A stretch of DNA of 64,000 nucleotides from Geobacter sp. (GTDB lineage: Bacteria > Desulfobacterota > Desulfuromonadia > Geobacterales > DSM-12255): NCBI GenBank assembly GCA_009684525.1, contig WKKR01000002.1, forward strand, positions 806,001 to 870,000, written 5' to 3'. The position numbers and the translations under genes were made by a program. Shown piece by piece: positions 34,901 through 43,765 of the stretch. Within the stretch, counting starts at the first letter, position 1. Each line of letters opens with the position of its first letter. A model generated the notes under the pieces. It saw nothing but the letters and a program-made list of their open reading frames with translations, made no database searches and had not been told where the DNA came from.

Positions 34901-37900
34901 GGAGCAAGTCCGGCACCTATGGCTGGACCACAACCAGCAACGCTGCGCCAGCCGTCACGGTTCCCCTGGTGCCGACCGGCCTCGGGGCAACCTCAGCCAA
35001 CACCACCCAGCTGAACCTGACCTGGACCAACCGGACCACCACGGAAACGGGTGTCCGGGTCGAACGGTGCCAGGGGAGCGGCTGCTCCGATTTCGCCCTG
35101 CTGGCCACCACCGGCCCGGCCACTGCGAGCTATGCCGATACGGCGGTCTGCAGCCAGCTTCCCTATACCTACCGGGTGCAGGCGGTCAATGCCACGATTC
35201 CGTGGAGCAGCCTCTATAGCAGCACCGCAACAGCGACCCCGCCGGCTCCGGCACTGCCGTACGGCCTGACCGTGCAGCGCAGCTCCGAGGTTCAGCTCAA
35301 CCTCGCCTGGACGGACACCAACAGCGATGAAACCGGGTTCAAGATCGAGCGCTGCCTCGGCGCCGGCTGTACCGATTTCGTCCAGGTGGCGGTGACCGCC
35401 ACCAACCTTACCAGCTATGCCGACAGCGGCCTTGCGCCCAACAGCCATTACCGCTACCGGGTCCGCACCTACAAGACCGCCTCCTGCGGCTGGGACAGCG
35501 GCTATACCGCCATTGCCGAAAACGACACCACGGTTGCGGCTCCCGGTTCGCTACAGGCGACCCCGCTCAATTCCACCCATATCAGCCTTACCTGGCTGGA
35601 TACCGTTGCATCCGAGACCGGTTTCCGGATCGAACGCTGCACCGGTGCCGGCTGCGCTGACTTTGCCGAGATCGCCACGTCGGCAGCCAACAGCACGACG
35701 TGGACCGATGCGACCGTAGTCAGCGCCACCGCCTACCAGTACCGGATCAGGGCGACGAACGGCACGCTCGGTTGGGATTCTCCCTACAGCGCCGTCGTAT
35801 CCGCGACAACCCCATCCCAGGGTGCGCCCTCCAATCTTTCGGCAACCGCCACGACCACCGAGGCCCTGCTCGGCTGGGCCGACAACACCGTCGACGAAAC
35901 CGGCTTCAAGATCGAGCGCTGCCTGGGGAGCGGCTGCAGCGACTTTGCCCAGATAGCCGTGGCCGCTGCCAACGCGGTCGGTTACCGCGATGCCACGGCA
36001 TGCAACGGCGTGACTTACCGCTACCGGGTCAGGGCGACCAGCACGGTGGTGCCGTACGATACCCCCTACAGCGGCGAGGTGGAGGTCACGACGCTTACCC
36101 CCGCGACTCCGTCCCTCACTGCCAGCGAGGTGTCGGAAGGGAGAATCGACCTGGCCTGGAACGACCCGACCAGCGACGAAACCGGTTTCGCCATCGAGCG
36201 CTGCGCCGGTTCCGGCTGCAGCTCCTTTGTCACCATCGCACTCCTGGCTGCGGGCAGCACCAGTTATGCCGATGCAGGCGTGGTAGCGGGCAACAGCTAT
36301 TCCTATCGGGTACGGGATTACAAGACCGCAACCTGCGGCTGGGAGACCCTGAGCGAGGTTGCCGGCGCAGCAACGAGCATCGCCGCGCCGACCGGCCTGA
36401 CGGCTGTGCCGTTCAACACCACCCAGGTGAACCTTGCCTGGAGCGATACCAACACGAGCAAGACCGGTTTCCGCATCGAGCGGTGCACCGGTGCTGCCTG
36501 CACCGACTTCCGCGAGATAGCCGTTACTGCGACGACCGCCACCAGCTATGCCGATACCGCTGTCGCAGCCGGCACCGCCTATTCTTACCGGGTCAGGACG
36601 ACGAGAACCGTCCCCTATGCCTGGGATTCGCCCTACAGCGGGGTGGCTTCAGCAACTACCCCGGCACCCCAGGCACCGACGGCCCTGACGGCATCGCCCT
36701 CCTCCACCTCCCAGATCAACCTGGTCTGGAGCGACACGACAGGCGACGAGACGGGTTTCGCCATTGAAAGCTGCAGCGGCAGCGGGTGCGCCAGCTTTGC
36801 CGAGGTCGCGCGGGTGGCGGCGGGGATAACCACCTTTGCCCGGACCGGTCTTGCACCGGCAACCACCTACTGTTTCAGGGTCCGCAGCTACAAGACCACC
36901 ACGAATTCATGGCTGAGCGGCTACAGCAACACGGCCTGCTCCTATACGGTCATGGAGTCCCCCACGGCGCTCGCAGCTACCCCCATCAACTCCGTCTCCA
37001 TCCGCCTCAACTGGAACGGCACCGGCGGGGAAGACGGGTACGCCATCGAGGGGCAGCTCTGGAACGGCGACTGGGCGCCACTGGCGAGCGTCGGTGCCGG
37101 GGTGACCTCGTTCATCGACACCACCGGCATCGATCCGCAGAGCAGCTATGCCTACCGCCTGCGGGCCTACCGTGGCGCCTCCTATTCCACCTACAGCAAC
37201 CAGGCCTCGGTGACGACGCCGGCCTACCTCTCCGGCGACATGACCTGCGCCGTCGGGCCGAGCGATGCGCCGGTGATCTCCTCCACCCCGCCCGTCACTG
37301 CAACCGAGGGGAGCGCATACAGCTATGCCGTCATCGCCACCGCCACCGGCGGCGGGAGCCTGACCTACAGCCTTGCCTCCAAGCCGTCCGGCATGACCAT
37401 CTCCGCTGGCGGGCTGGTCGGCTGGACCCCTGATTTCAACCAGGGCGGCTCCTGGAACGTGACCGTCCGGGTAACCGACACAGCCGCACGGAGCACCGAC
37501 CAGAGCTTCGTCGTCACCGTCGGCAACCTGAACCGCCCGCCGGTCATCACCTCCGGCGCGGTCACAACGGTTACGGCCGGACAGCTCTACAGCTACCAGA
37601 TCGTTGCCACCGACCCGGATGGCGACAGCCTGTCCTATGCCCTTACCACGGCGCCCGCCGGGATGGTGGTCTCTCCGTCCGGACTGGTGACCTGGACCCC
37701 TGTCGATCCGGCCGCTGCGGTGCCGGTTACGGTCAGCGTCAGCGACGGGGCAGCCGCAACGCCCCAGAACTATACCATCAACGTCGGCCAGGGCCATGCC
37801 CCGACCATCACCTCTACAGCCGTCACCGCTGCCAAGAGCGGGATACCCTACAGTTACGCCCTGGCCGTGAACAATCCCGACGGTTATCCGCTCACCTACA

Positions 37901-39828
37901 GCCTCGACGCGGCACCGGCCGGGATGGCCATCTCGGGGAGCGGGGTCATCTCCTGGATCCCTGCGGCCTCCCAGGTCGGCGGGAATTCCGTCACGGCCAG
38001 GGTGAGCGACGGCGTGCGGCAGGGCACCCAGACCTTCACGGTGATTGTGGCGGAGAACCACGAACTCTTCTTCGTCTCGACACCGGTCGTCTCGGCGTGG
38101 GAGGAACTCGCTTACGCCTATCCGGCCGTGGCGGTGGACCCGGCAGGCGGCGTCCCCGCCTATGCCCTCACTACCGCCCCCACGGGCATGACCATCTCTG
38201 CCATGGGGACCATCAACTGGACCCCGACGTCGAGCCAGCTCGGCAGCCATCCGGTGACGGTGTCCGCCAGCATGGCGGGCAGCAGCGTGACCCAGAGCTT
38301 CACGGTAACGGTGCAGCCATTCCTGCCGTCTCCCGTTATCACGCCGCTCGGCAGTTACGATGGCGGCTGCAGTGATACCTACCTCACGCTCTCCTGGAGC
38401 ATGGTGACTGCGCCCAACGGCCATGCGGTGGAGTATGCGGTGGAACTCGACGGCGTGCAGAAACCGTGGCAGAGCGGCACGACCTTCTCCTTCTGGTCCG
38501 GGGCCTGGAGCTCCCACACCTGGCGGGTGAAGGCCCGTGATGCGGTGACCACGACCAAGGAGTCGGCCTGGTCCGCTTCCAACACCTTCAGTGACACCAA
38601 CGACCCGTACAGCTGCTATGCCAGCAGCTGCCCGCTGGTCTTTGCCTTCGACGGCGGCAGCTACAGCTATGTCACCGACCTCCAGGGGCCGATCATCGGG
38701 TTGCCGCCGTCGAACATCAAGAAGGACACCAACCTCTACCAGCCGGCCTACGCCAGCCTCGACCGGCTCGTTGCGGACAGTGACGGCATGTATCGGGTCA
38801 AGCTTCGCGAATCGTTGCCGGAGATCGCCTTTGTCGACGAGGCGAAGCTCCTGGTGGCGGATTACCCGGAAGGATACGGGATCGTCACTTCCGGCGCGGA
38901 GAACACCTATAACTACGGCTATGCCAATCCGTTCAGGGTCTACACCATCAAGGACCCGATCGTGCCGGTTGCGGCAACCGACCAGAACGGTGTCGACGTG
39001 CTCCCCGCGGTGGCAGCACTGGACAACAACCCCGCCTCCATCGACCTGAACGGGCTGAATTACTACACCCTGGATTTCGGCACCATCCAGCGCCCCGGGA
39101 GCGCCAAGCTGCTGATCGACGGCTGGTCGGTCTACAGCGTCAAGAAATACACCTCGGCGGTCACCATCCAGCCTTACGTGGAACTGGTGGACCAGAACGG
39201 GAACTGGGTGAAGGTCACCTCCATGGGGACCATAGCGGGCGACTTGAAGACCATGGTGGTGGACCTCTCCGGGCTCTTCTTAAGCTCCGACCACCGGATC
39301 AGGGTCCACCTGGGGATCCGCAAGGGCTCCCGCTGGGTCGTGGACCGGTTCAGGCTCGACGACTCGGCGCCCGTCGCCATCAACCTGCAGGAGATCGCGG
39401 CGGTCTCCGGCAACCTGCTGATGGGAGGGGCGGCGATACAGACCATGGGGACGCTGCACAGCAGGATCATTGCCAGTGACGTGAATCTGCCGGTCCTGGA
39501 GTCGGGCCTTGCCTTCGGCAGTTTCACCCGGTACGGCGAAGTGGGCGACCTCTTGACGACGCGGGACGACAAGTTCGTCATCATGCGCCATGGCGACCGG
39601 ATCGACCTGGCGTTCCCGTCGCCCGGCGCGCCGCAGCCGGGCCAGGTCAGGGGGTTGGTGTTCAAGTCCGACATGTGGTACAAGACCCTGACCACCTCCA
39701 ATCAGGTCGAGCCGCTGCCGTTCCACGGCATGAGCGATTATCCGCCGCCGTCTCCCGAGGCGTACCCGACGGATGCCGACCACGAGCAGTACCTCATTGA
39801 CTACAATACCCGCGAATTCCTGCCATAA
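28909..39828 (+). CDS. Giant secreted beta-propeller / fibronectin III / Ig-like protein
   Basis: This 3,639-residue protein has a signal peptide (about 1-42), then in order: a beta-propeller of SBBP-type repeats (45-478; units such as NIVIAGYQN..DDFLTVK), one fibronectin III domain, a second propeller (571-1025), six fibronectin III domains, a carbohydrate-binding-like insert (about 1594-1738), eleven more fibronectin III domains to about 2776, four putative-Ig (He_PIG) repeats (2783-3140), one more FN3-like module, and a unique 400-residue C-terminus. Most FN3 units carry ERC-x5-C. No haem motif is present. ATG 28909 follows GGAGGGG; ATG 28858 is possible. Cell-surface adhesion or scaffolding for the preceding cytochrome is inferred. 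Confidence 0.85.
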   Translation: MTCHFHPDGVQRQARTADQLLRLCRNSLLALLLLLPCIAFGAGGDIIWEHGDYQAGKQEARASVVDGNGNIVIAGYQNLANSTNDDFLTVKMAGDGSGVLWRALYDKAGGADQATAVAVDSDNNVIVTGYAWNGVNNDIRTIKYDGATGAVLWQHSFNGAANGQDISTSIAVDALDNVYVGGYTQNASGSEDYLILKYGPAGPNPDGTPLWQATYRGTAPGANKVASIAAGGNGVAVTGQSWNGAAFDILTLKYDFGGTKLWEQRYTVGGTRPSVGKYVKMDSAGNVVVTGYAANELDLDIHTAKYAGDTGNPLWQRTYNGAFDDEPSGLYVDGQGSVYITGYTWTLTGRNDFVTARYNGSTGSVAWEKVFDSGNGGDDITTPTGIIVDPAGDVFVTGYKVLDGNYDFMTIKYKKDNGNLLWSSSFNGTADANDRPVGIGLSPAGLSPLGEVLVGGWSDSGTTGLDYYAIKYDPGLLDPPTMLTAQTVSSTSIRLDWTVNSTNEDGFAIERCAGIDCTAFTQVATVGAGIATHTDSGLVQDVYYYYRVKAYNAADGSSHYSNVAQSVTTFVTFAPPAWTHLFNSAANSDDYATAIAVGGDNNPVVTGYSNAFAPGYTSGTLSFDYYTVKLNRLDKALLWSAQYDDPTNASDIANCIAADATNAVTVSGYATLYNGHSGDVNSLFTIKYPAGGPPAMASDQYNGPVASGATDDRAVAIASATDASGNTAVVGYGKNADGNDDIYLLKYRADGTRAWAATPFAGPGGGDDIPAAVAFAQDGSIYVTGYSEKAPGSATYNLFTARYNGTSGAIVWSDIYSVTATGDNKGKGLLVDPSGDIYVAASVTNVAGNRDIYTIKYRGNNAMAEKLWQRAIDGAAHGDDEAAGIALDPIDARIVVAGTSLTVAGDADMHVARYSAAGDLLLNKAYLRPGSSEEARALALDSNGNIYLTGHTDTGGSTDSLTVKFDFQGNLVGATLYNGSAGLFDETGAIAVNSLDEAFVAGYSENAAGNADYLVYKIAPNTALPSVPSPFAATAGYATATLSWTDRSLVKAGYTIERKLGACSADNANPWGAPVTLGPTAISYTDSGLTSGSSYCYRIQTFQSGGIVSRWNETSATTLTPTAPASPSTTVINTTQVNLAWGDTTTGEAGFRVERCGGAGCSDFAPVATTAANAVTYADTSACTGSIFSYRVFAFGDGWESPSSTVVVAAATPAPKQPTALSATRTSEAQIALSWGDTNTDETAFKVERCSGAGCSDFAEIASLSPNTYAYSDTSLLPDTSYSYRIKVVKSSSCGWEMTSATATAVTTLLGPASPTVVAASTTQANFYWADRTATETGFEVERCQGIDCSGFVQVTTRGAGTTSYSDTTVCAGSTYSYQVRAVNGTVPWFSAFTNPVTITLPAPVDPVLTATTYSEVGIRLTWTDVGSDESGYRIERCTGTGCINLAVIGTLGANTLAYTDLNLTAGTSYTYRVTGFKTATCSWSRPSNLATAVTAISGPTNLTAKGVNTTRIDLAWTDTTASETGFAVERCSGSACSDFTQIAVAAAGSVAYLDMSVCSGQVYSYRVRAVNTSVPWQSDYSLTAVGVTPLPTNFLADASFENPTTSWTVAVGTTTGTSFDAIVASEGVKSLKLAATGTLLGRAQSLAVVAGRQYRLSGYLNTALTAGAAQCDVLGSGLDSAGIRIAVGSANNNAGWVALSELVTIPTGVSTVSVRCFADSGSQGTAYIDALKFETETFSLTATRASETQVNLAWSDISNDENGYAIERCAGADCTDFTSLVTVGSNVVSYSNTGLSPNTLYRYQVRAYKTAGCGWYTAYTPVAEATTTILGPTGLTATPANTTQVNLAWTDRTASETAFSIERCSGSSCTDFAVVATTAVNAVSWSDTAVYSGTSYRYRLRAVKATVPTWTSDYSSEVPVTTPTPAAPVLTATAISETRVNLSWTDPTSDESNYKVDRCTGSGCTTFALITTLGASVTSYQDSGLAANTTYTYQVRGSKSGTYGWTTTSNAAPAVTVPLVPTGLGATSANTTQLNLTWTNRTTTETGVRVERCQGSGCSDFALLATTGPATASYADTAVCSQLPYTYRVQAVNATIPWSSLYSSTATATPPAPALPYGLTVQRSSEVQLNLAWTDTNSDETGFKIERCLGAGCTDFVQVAVTATNLTSYADSGLAPNSHYRYRVRTYKTASCGWDSGYTAIAENDTTVAAPGSLQATPLNSTHISLTWLDTVASETGFRIERCTGAGCADFAEIATSAANSTTWTDATVVSATAYQYRIRATNGTLGWDSPYSAVVSATTPSQGAPSNLSATATTTEALLGWADNTVDETGFKIERCLGSGCSDFAQIAVAAANAVGYRDATACNGVTYRYRVRATSTVVPYDTPYSGEVEVTTLTPATPSLTASEVSEGRIDLAWNDPTSDETGFAIERCAGSGCSSFVTIALLAAGSTSYADAGVVAGNSYSYRVRDYKTATCGWETLSEVAGAATSIAAPTGLTAVPFNTTQVNLAWSDTNTSKTGFRIERCTGAACTDFREIAVTATTATSYADTAVAAGTAYSYRVRTTRTVPYAWDSPYSGVASATTPAPQAPTALTASPSSTSQINLVWSDTTGDETGFAIESCSGSGCASFAEVARVAAGITTFARTGLAPATTYCFRVRSYKTTTNSWLSGYSNTACSYTVMESPTALAATPINSVSIRLNWNGTGGEDGYAIEGQLWNGDWAPLASVGAGVTSFIDTTGIDPQSSYAYRLRAYRGASYSTYSNQASVTTPAYLSGDMTCAVGPSDAPVISSTPPVTATEGSAYSYAVIATATGGGSLTYSLASKPSGMTISAGGLVGWTPDFNQGGSWNVTVRVTDTAARSTDQSFVVTVGNLNRPPVITSGAVTTVTAGQLYSYQIVATDPDGDSLSYALTTAPAGMVVSPSGLVTWTPVDPAAAVPVTVSVSDGAAATPQNYTINVGQGHAPTITSTAVTAAKSGIPYSYALAVNNPDGYPLTYSLDAAPAGMAISGSGVISWIPAASQVGGNSVTARVSDGVRQGTQTFTVIVAENHELFFVSTPVVSAWEELAYAYPAVAVDPAGGVPAYALTTAPTGMTISAMGTINWTPTSSQLGSHPVTVSASMAGSSVTQSFTVTVQPFLPSPVITPLGSYDGGCSDTYLTLSWSMVTAPNGHAVEYAVELDGVQKPWQSGTTFSFWSGAWSSHTWRVKARDAVTTTKESAWSASNTFSDTNDPYSCYASSCPLVFAFDGGSYSYVTDLQGPIIGLPPSNIKKDTNLYQPAYASLDRLVADSDGMYRVKLRESLPEIAFVDEAKLLVADYPEGYGIVTSGAENTYNYGYANPFRVYTIKDPIVPVAATDQNGVDVLPAVAALDNNPASIDLNGLNYYTLDFGTIQRPGSAKLLIDGWSVYSVKKYTSAVTIQPYVELVDQNGNWVKVTSMGTIAGDLKTMVVDLSGLFLSSDHRIRVHLGIRKGSRWVVDRFRLDDSAPVAINLQEIAAVSGNLLMGGAAIQTMGTLHSRIIASDVNLPVLESGLAFGSFTRYGEVGDLLTTRDDKFVIMRHGDRIDLAFPSPGAPQPGQVRGLVFKSDMWYKTLTTSNQVEPLPFHGMSDYPPPSPEAYPTDADHEQYLIDYNTREFLP
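31980..37235 (+). repeat. Fibronectin III repeat array (17 units) with paired cysteines
   Basis: Units of about 93 residues (280 bp) repeat: a start like PTGLTATxxNTTQVNLAW, then E-T-G-F-x-I-E-R-C-x5-C-x-D-F, then SYxDT and YSYRVRA. Two types alternate, one ending in YKTAxCGW and one in AVNxTVPW, so the higher-order unit is two domains. A carbohydrate-binding-like insert (about 33690-34120) interrupts the array once. The first of these FN3 units lacks the standard cysteine pair, and the last has no cysteines. Confidence 0.75.
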
Positions 39829-39846
39829 GGGGCTTGCCCAGGAGAG

Positions 39847-39884
39847 GTGACAAAGGGTCCGGCGACTGCCGGGCCCTTTGTCAC
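39847..39884 (+). terminator. Stem-loop after the giant gene
   Basis: GTGACAAAGGG-T-CCGGC pairs with GCCGG-G-CCCTTTGTCAC around a GACT loop, a 16-bp stem with one internal mismatch. No T run follows. It lies 18 bp after the stop codon and probably ends or stabilises the long transcript. Confidence 0.65.
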
Positions 39885-40091
39885 GGGTTCTGAAGAAAGG
39901 CATGCTGATCATGCCGGCCTGACGGATCGGGAACTGTTGCGGTTCGCCATGCACCTGTTTGCGTACAACACCTGCCAGATACAAATGGCATGGTATACTG
40001 ATCTGCATCCGACCGTTGTCGGTTTGTTATTTTATCGGGCTGGGGGCGTTGAAGAGATGGGTTTCACTCCTGATTATTTCCGGGCATCCCC

Positions 40092-42047
40092 ATGAAGATC
40101 GGCTGCCTCCTTGGCAGGTCGATACGGATGCAACTGCAGGTCATGGTGTTGATCGTCCTGGTTGCCGTCACGGCAATCATCGTCTCCACCGGCATGAAGA
40201 TACGTACCGATGCCGTCAAGGATGCGGAAAACATCGCCCTCGACCTGGCCTGCTATGAAGCGCTCTCCCTGGAGCGGTTCGTCGAGGGGACCCACAGCAT
40301 GCTGGTCACGCTGGCCGAGACCCCCCAGGTGCAGGCACGGGATGTGGCAGCCTGCAATCGCCTGTTTGCCAATATCCTCAAGAAGAATCCCGCCTACAAC
40401 AGCCTGCAGGCCGCATTACCCGACGGTAGCCTCTTCTCTTCCGCCATTCCGCTCCCGGGTCGGGTCTCCATCACCGACCGCAAGTATTATCGCGATGCCT
40501 TGAGCTATGGCGATTTCAGCGTTGGCGAATATATCATCGGCCGGACGGCAAAAAAGCCGATGTTGAATTTCGCCTTTCCCGTCCTTTCTCCCGAGCGTCA
40601 CCCCATTGCCATTCTGCAGGCCGGCTGCAATCTGGAACAGTTCTCCTCGCTGCTGCAATTGCACATGATGCGGGAGGATGCGCGGCTGATCGTGACCGAT
40701 CACCGGGGAACCGTGCTGTTTCGTTCGGGCATGGGGAGTGGCCCGATCGGTACACCGGACGACCGGGGGCCGTATATGAAGATGGTCGGGGCCGCTACCG
40801 ACGAGGGGGTCTTCTACGAGGATGCAGCAGACGGGGGGAGGAAGCTCCACGCATACAAACGGCTGCGCCTCTCCCTGACAACCCGCCCCTATTTCTTCGT
40901 CAGGGTCGAGATCCCCGAAGAGCGGATCGTGGCCGGGGCCAACCACCTGCTTCTCAGGAACCTGCTGCTGCTGGTCGGCATCGGCATCTTCAGCCTGTTT
41001 TTTGCTGGCCTGATCGTACGGCGGATCACCGGCACCCTGCAGCGGCTGGTGGAGAGCAGCAGGCAGCTGGCGGTCGGCACCTATGACATATCGCTCCCTT
41101 CCTCGGATTACCGGGAGGTCGAGCAGTTGAACGAAAACTTCGCCGCCATGGTCCAGGCTGTCGAGGTGCGGGAGCAGCAGTTGGAGGAGCAATACGAGGA
41201 GCTGGCGGCGACCGAGGAGGAGCTCCGCCAGCAGGTGGAGGCATTCCTGTTGTCCCAGGAGCAGCTGCTGGAGGAGAAGGACAAGGTCCGCAACCTCAAC
41301 CAGGATCTGGAGCTGCGGGTGGCGGAGCGCACCTCCCAGCTGGAGCGGCTCAACCGGGAACTGGAGGCGTTCAGCTATTCGGTTTCCCACGACCTGCGCA
41401 CCCCGCTGCGCCATATGTCCGGCTTCAGCAGGATCGTGCTCGAAGACTACCGGGAGAGGCTGGATACTGCCGGGGTTGAGCACCTCTGCCGGATCGTCGT
41501 GGCGAGCGAGCGGATGGAGCGGCTGATCGACGACCTGCTGGAGCTGTCGCGGGTCGTAAGATCCGAGATGCGTTTCATGGATGTGGATCTCGGCAGTTGC
41601 GCCAGGACCGTTTTTGCCACCCTCCGCGAAACAGAGCCTGAGCGGCGGGTCGACTTTTCCGCACAGGAGGGGCTGATCGCCTGCGGCGATCCGGTGCTGC
41701 TCAACCTGGTAATGGAGAACCTGCTTGCCAATGCCTGGAAATATACCTCCAAGACTGAGCACGCCGTCATCCGGGTGGGGAAAACGGAGATCGACGGACG
41801 GTCGGCATTCTTTGTCAGCGACAATGGCGCCGGATTTGACATGCAGTATGCCGACAGGCTGTTCGGCGCGTTCCAGCGGCTCCATGGCAGCGAGTTCGAA
41901 GGGACCGGCATCGGCCTTGCCACGGTGCAGCGGATAGTCCACCGCCACGGCGGCGAGGTCTGGGCAGAAGGGGAAACCGGCAAGGGCGCGGTCTTCTCGT
42001 TCAGCATTGCCTCCATGCCCCGGCAGGATAGCTCGTGCCGCTCCTGA
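40092..42047 (+). CDS. Cache-domain sensor histidine kinase
   Basis: This 651-residue kinase has TM1 (about 12-33), a periplasmic Cache sensor region (about 35-280; SITDRKYYRDALSYGDFSVG is typical), TM2 (about 288-312), HAMP, a long coiled coil (about 360-430) and a kinase core with SYSVSHDLRTPLRHMSGF, N-box VMENLLANAWKYT and GTGIGLATVQRIV. The core is of the bacteriophytochrome-like HisKA type. No response regulator is adjacent. Its last 13 bases overlap the cydD start, which implies joint transcription with cydDC. The candidate extended -10 TGGTATACT lies about 95 bp upstream. Confidence 0.88.
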   Translation: MKIGCLLGRSIRMQLQVMVLIVLVAVTAIIVSTGMKIRTDAVKDAENIALDLACYEALSLERFVEGTHSMLVTLAETPQVQARDVAACNRLFANILKKNPAYNSLQAALPDGSLFSSAIPLPGRVSITDRKYYRDALSYGDFSVGEYIIGRTAKKPMLNFAFPVLSPERHPIAILQAGCNLEQFSSLLQLHMMREDARLIVTDHRGTVLFRSGMGSGPIGTPDDRGPYMKMVGAATDEGVFYEDAADGGRKLHAYKRLRLSLTTRPYFFVRVEIPEERIVAGANHLLLRNLLLLVGIGIFSLFFAGLIVRRITGTLQRLVESSRQLAVGTYDISLPSSDYREVEQLNENFAAMVQAVEVREQQLEEQYEELAATEEELRQQVEAFLLSQEQLLEEKDKVRNLNQDLELRVAERTSQLERLNRELEAFSYSVSHDLRTPLRHMSGFSRIVLEDYRERLDTAGVEHLCRIVVASERMERLIDDLLELSRVVRSEMRFMDVDLGSCARTVFATLRETEPERRVDFSAQEGLIACGDPVLLNLVMENLLANAWKYTSKTEHAVIRVGKTEIDGRSAFFVSDNGAGFDMQYADRLFGAFQRLHGSEFEGTGIGLATVQRIVHRHGGEVWAEGETGKGAVFSFSIASMPRQDSSCRS

Positions 42048-43765
42048 GCCGCGGCGACCGGCCGGATTCTCCCCTGCAGCCCGAGCGATGGCTGCTCGAC
42101 GAGACCTTGGCCCTGCGGGGAGAACTGGTCCGGATCGTTTGTGCGGCCGTCGTGGCCGGGGTGCTGATCGTCGTCCAGGCGCGGCTGTTGGCCGAGGCCT
42201 GTCACAGGCTGGTGATCGACCGGGCGCAGCTTCCGGCGATCGTTCCCCTAACCGCTGTCGTGGCGCTTCTGGCAGTGGGCCGCGCAATCCTGGCCTTCTT
42301 TGTGGAGCGCCGCTCCACGGCGGTTGCCGGCAGGGTGAAGGAGCAGGTGCGGAGCAGGCTCTTTCGCCGGCTCCAGCTCCTGGGGCCTGCCGGGCTCGCC
42401 GGTGAAGAGACCGGTCCGCTGGTGGAAGCGGTCACTGCCGGAGTGGAAGGGCTGGAGCCCTACATCGCCCGCTTCCTCCCCCAGGCTGTCCTGGCTGCCC
42501 TCCTTCCTCCCATTACCCTGCTGGCGGTGATGCCTGCCGAATGGCGCGGCGGGCTGGTCCTCCTCTTTTCCGCCCCCTTCATCCCTCTGCTCATGGTGCT
42601 CATCGGCCGCGGCTCGGAAAGCCTCAACCGTCGCCAGTGGGGGATACTGTCCCGGATGTCCGGGCACCTGCTGGACCTGGTGCAGGGTCTTCCCGACCTG
42701 CGGCTCTTCGGCGCGGTCCGGCGTGAGGCAGAGGCGGTGGCCCGGGTTTCGGCCGCGTATCGCCAGGGGACCATGGCGGTGCTGCGCGTCGCCTTTCTCT
42801 CCGCCTTTACCCTGGAGTTCTTCGCCACGGTCGGCACGGCCGTGGTGGCGGTGATCATCGGCTTCCGCCTGCTGGGGGGGGGGCTCTCCCTTGTCGACGG
42901 CCTGTTCGTCCTGCTGCTCGCCCCCGAGTTCTACCTGCCGCTGCGGAACCTCGGCCTCTCCTACCATGCCCGCATGCAGGGGGTGGCTGCGGCCGAGCGG
43001 ATCGCGCCGCTTCTGACCATCCCCCCGGCTGCGACCGAGGGAGGGGTACGGACCCTGTTGCCGGGCGCGCCGACGGTCCGCTTCGAAGGGGTGACCTTCC
43101 GCTACCAAGGGGAGCGGGGCGGGGTGTCGGAGATCGACCTGGAGCTCCCGGCCGGCAGCCTGACCGCCCTGGTGGGTGAGAGCGGTACCGGCAAGACCAC
43201 CCTGGTCCGCCTCCTTACCGGCCTGGCCAGGCCCGAAGCCGGCAGGGTCACGGTGAACGGCATCGACCTGGCCGAGTGCGATCCTGCTGCCTGGCGGGCC
43301 ATGCTGGCTTTGGTGCCGCAGCAGTCGTTCTTCTGCACCGGGTCGATCCGGGAGAATATCCTTCTGGGCCGGCCGGATGCGGACGATGCGGCCATCGGGC
43401 GCGCCCTGGCCGCTGCCTCGGCCGCGAATTTCGTGCAACGCCTGCCTGCCGGCCTGGATACCCTGCTGGGGGACCGCGGCGCCGGTCTGTCCGGCGGGGA
43501 GCTGCGCCGGCTAGCCCTGGCCCGTGCCTTTTTGCGCGATGCCTCGCTGGTGATCCTGGACGAACCGACCGCCGGGCTCGATCGCGAAAACGAGCGGCTG
43601 GTGGGGGAGGCGCTGGAGCGGCTGGCCAGGGGGCGGACGGTCCTCGTCATCAGCCACCGCGAAGAGACCATCCGCCGGGCCGGACGTGTCGCAGTGCTTG
43701 CCGGCGGCCGACTGGAGCAGCTCACCACGCCGGCTGAATTCCTGGCAGAAGTGGGGGGCGCATGA
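42035..43765 (+). CDS. cydD: ABC exporter CydD (cysteine/glutathione export, cytochrome bd assembly)
   Basis: The 576-residue protein is a fused exporter half: six membrane helices (about 35-320) and an ATPase with Walker A GESGTGKTT, signature LSGGELRRLALARAFL and Walker B LVILDEPTAGLD. Sequence and the following cydC identify CydD. In E. coli the CydDC heterodimer exports cysteine and glutathione and is needed for cytochrome bd and periplasmic c-type cytochromes. The GTG start at 42035 overlaps the kinase gene by 13 bp. cydA and cydB are not in the window. Confidence 0.9.
   Translation: MPLLSRGDRPDSPLQPERWLLDETLALRGELVRIVCAAVVAGVLIVVQARLLAEACHRLVIDRAQLPAIVPLTAVVALLAVGRAILAFFVERRSTAVAGRVKEQVRSRLFRRLQLLGPAGLAGEETGPLVEAVTAGVEGLEPYIARFLPQAVLAALLPPITLLAVMPAEWRGGLVLLFSAPFIPLLMVLIGRGSESLNRRQWGILSRMSGHLLDLVQGLPDLRLFGAVRREAEAVARVSAAYRQGTMAVLRVAFLSAFTLEFFATVGTAVVAVIIGFRLLGGGLSLVDGLFVLLLAPEFYLPLRNLGLSYHARMQGVAAAERIAPLLTIPPAATEGGVRTLLPGAPTVRFEGVTFRYQGERGGVSEIDLELPAGSLTALVGESGTGKTTLVRLLTGLARPEAGRVTVNGIDLAECDPAAWRAMLALVPQQSFFCTGSIRENILLGRPDADDAAIGRALAAASAANFVQRLPAGLDTLLGDRGAGLSGGELRRLALARAFLRDASLVILDEPTAGLDRENERLVGEALERLARGRTVLVISHREETIRRAGRVAVLAGGRLEQLTTPAEFLAEVGGA

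Noticed and set aside
31980-37235. Tandem DNA repeats as a CRISPR or satellite array
   Set aside because: The periodicity is about 280 bp and is explained by coding for fibronectin III domains.
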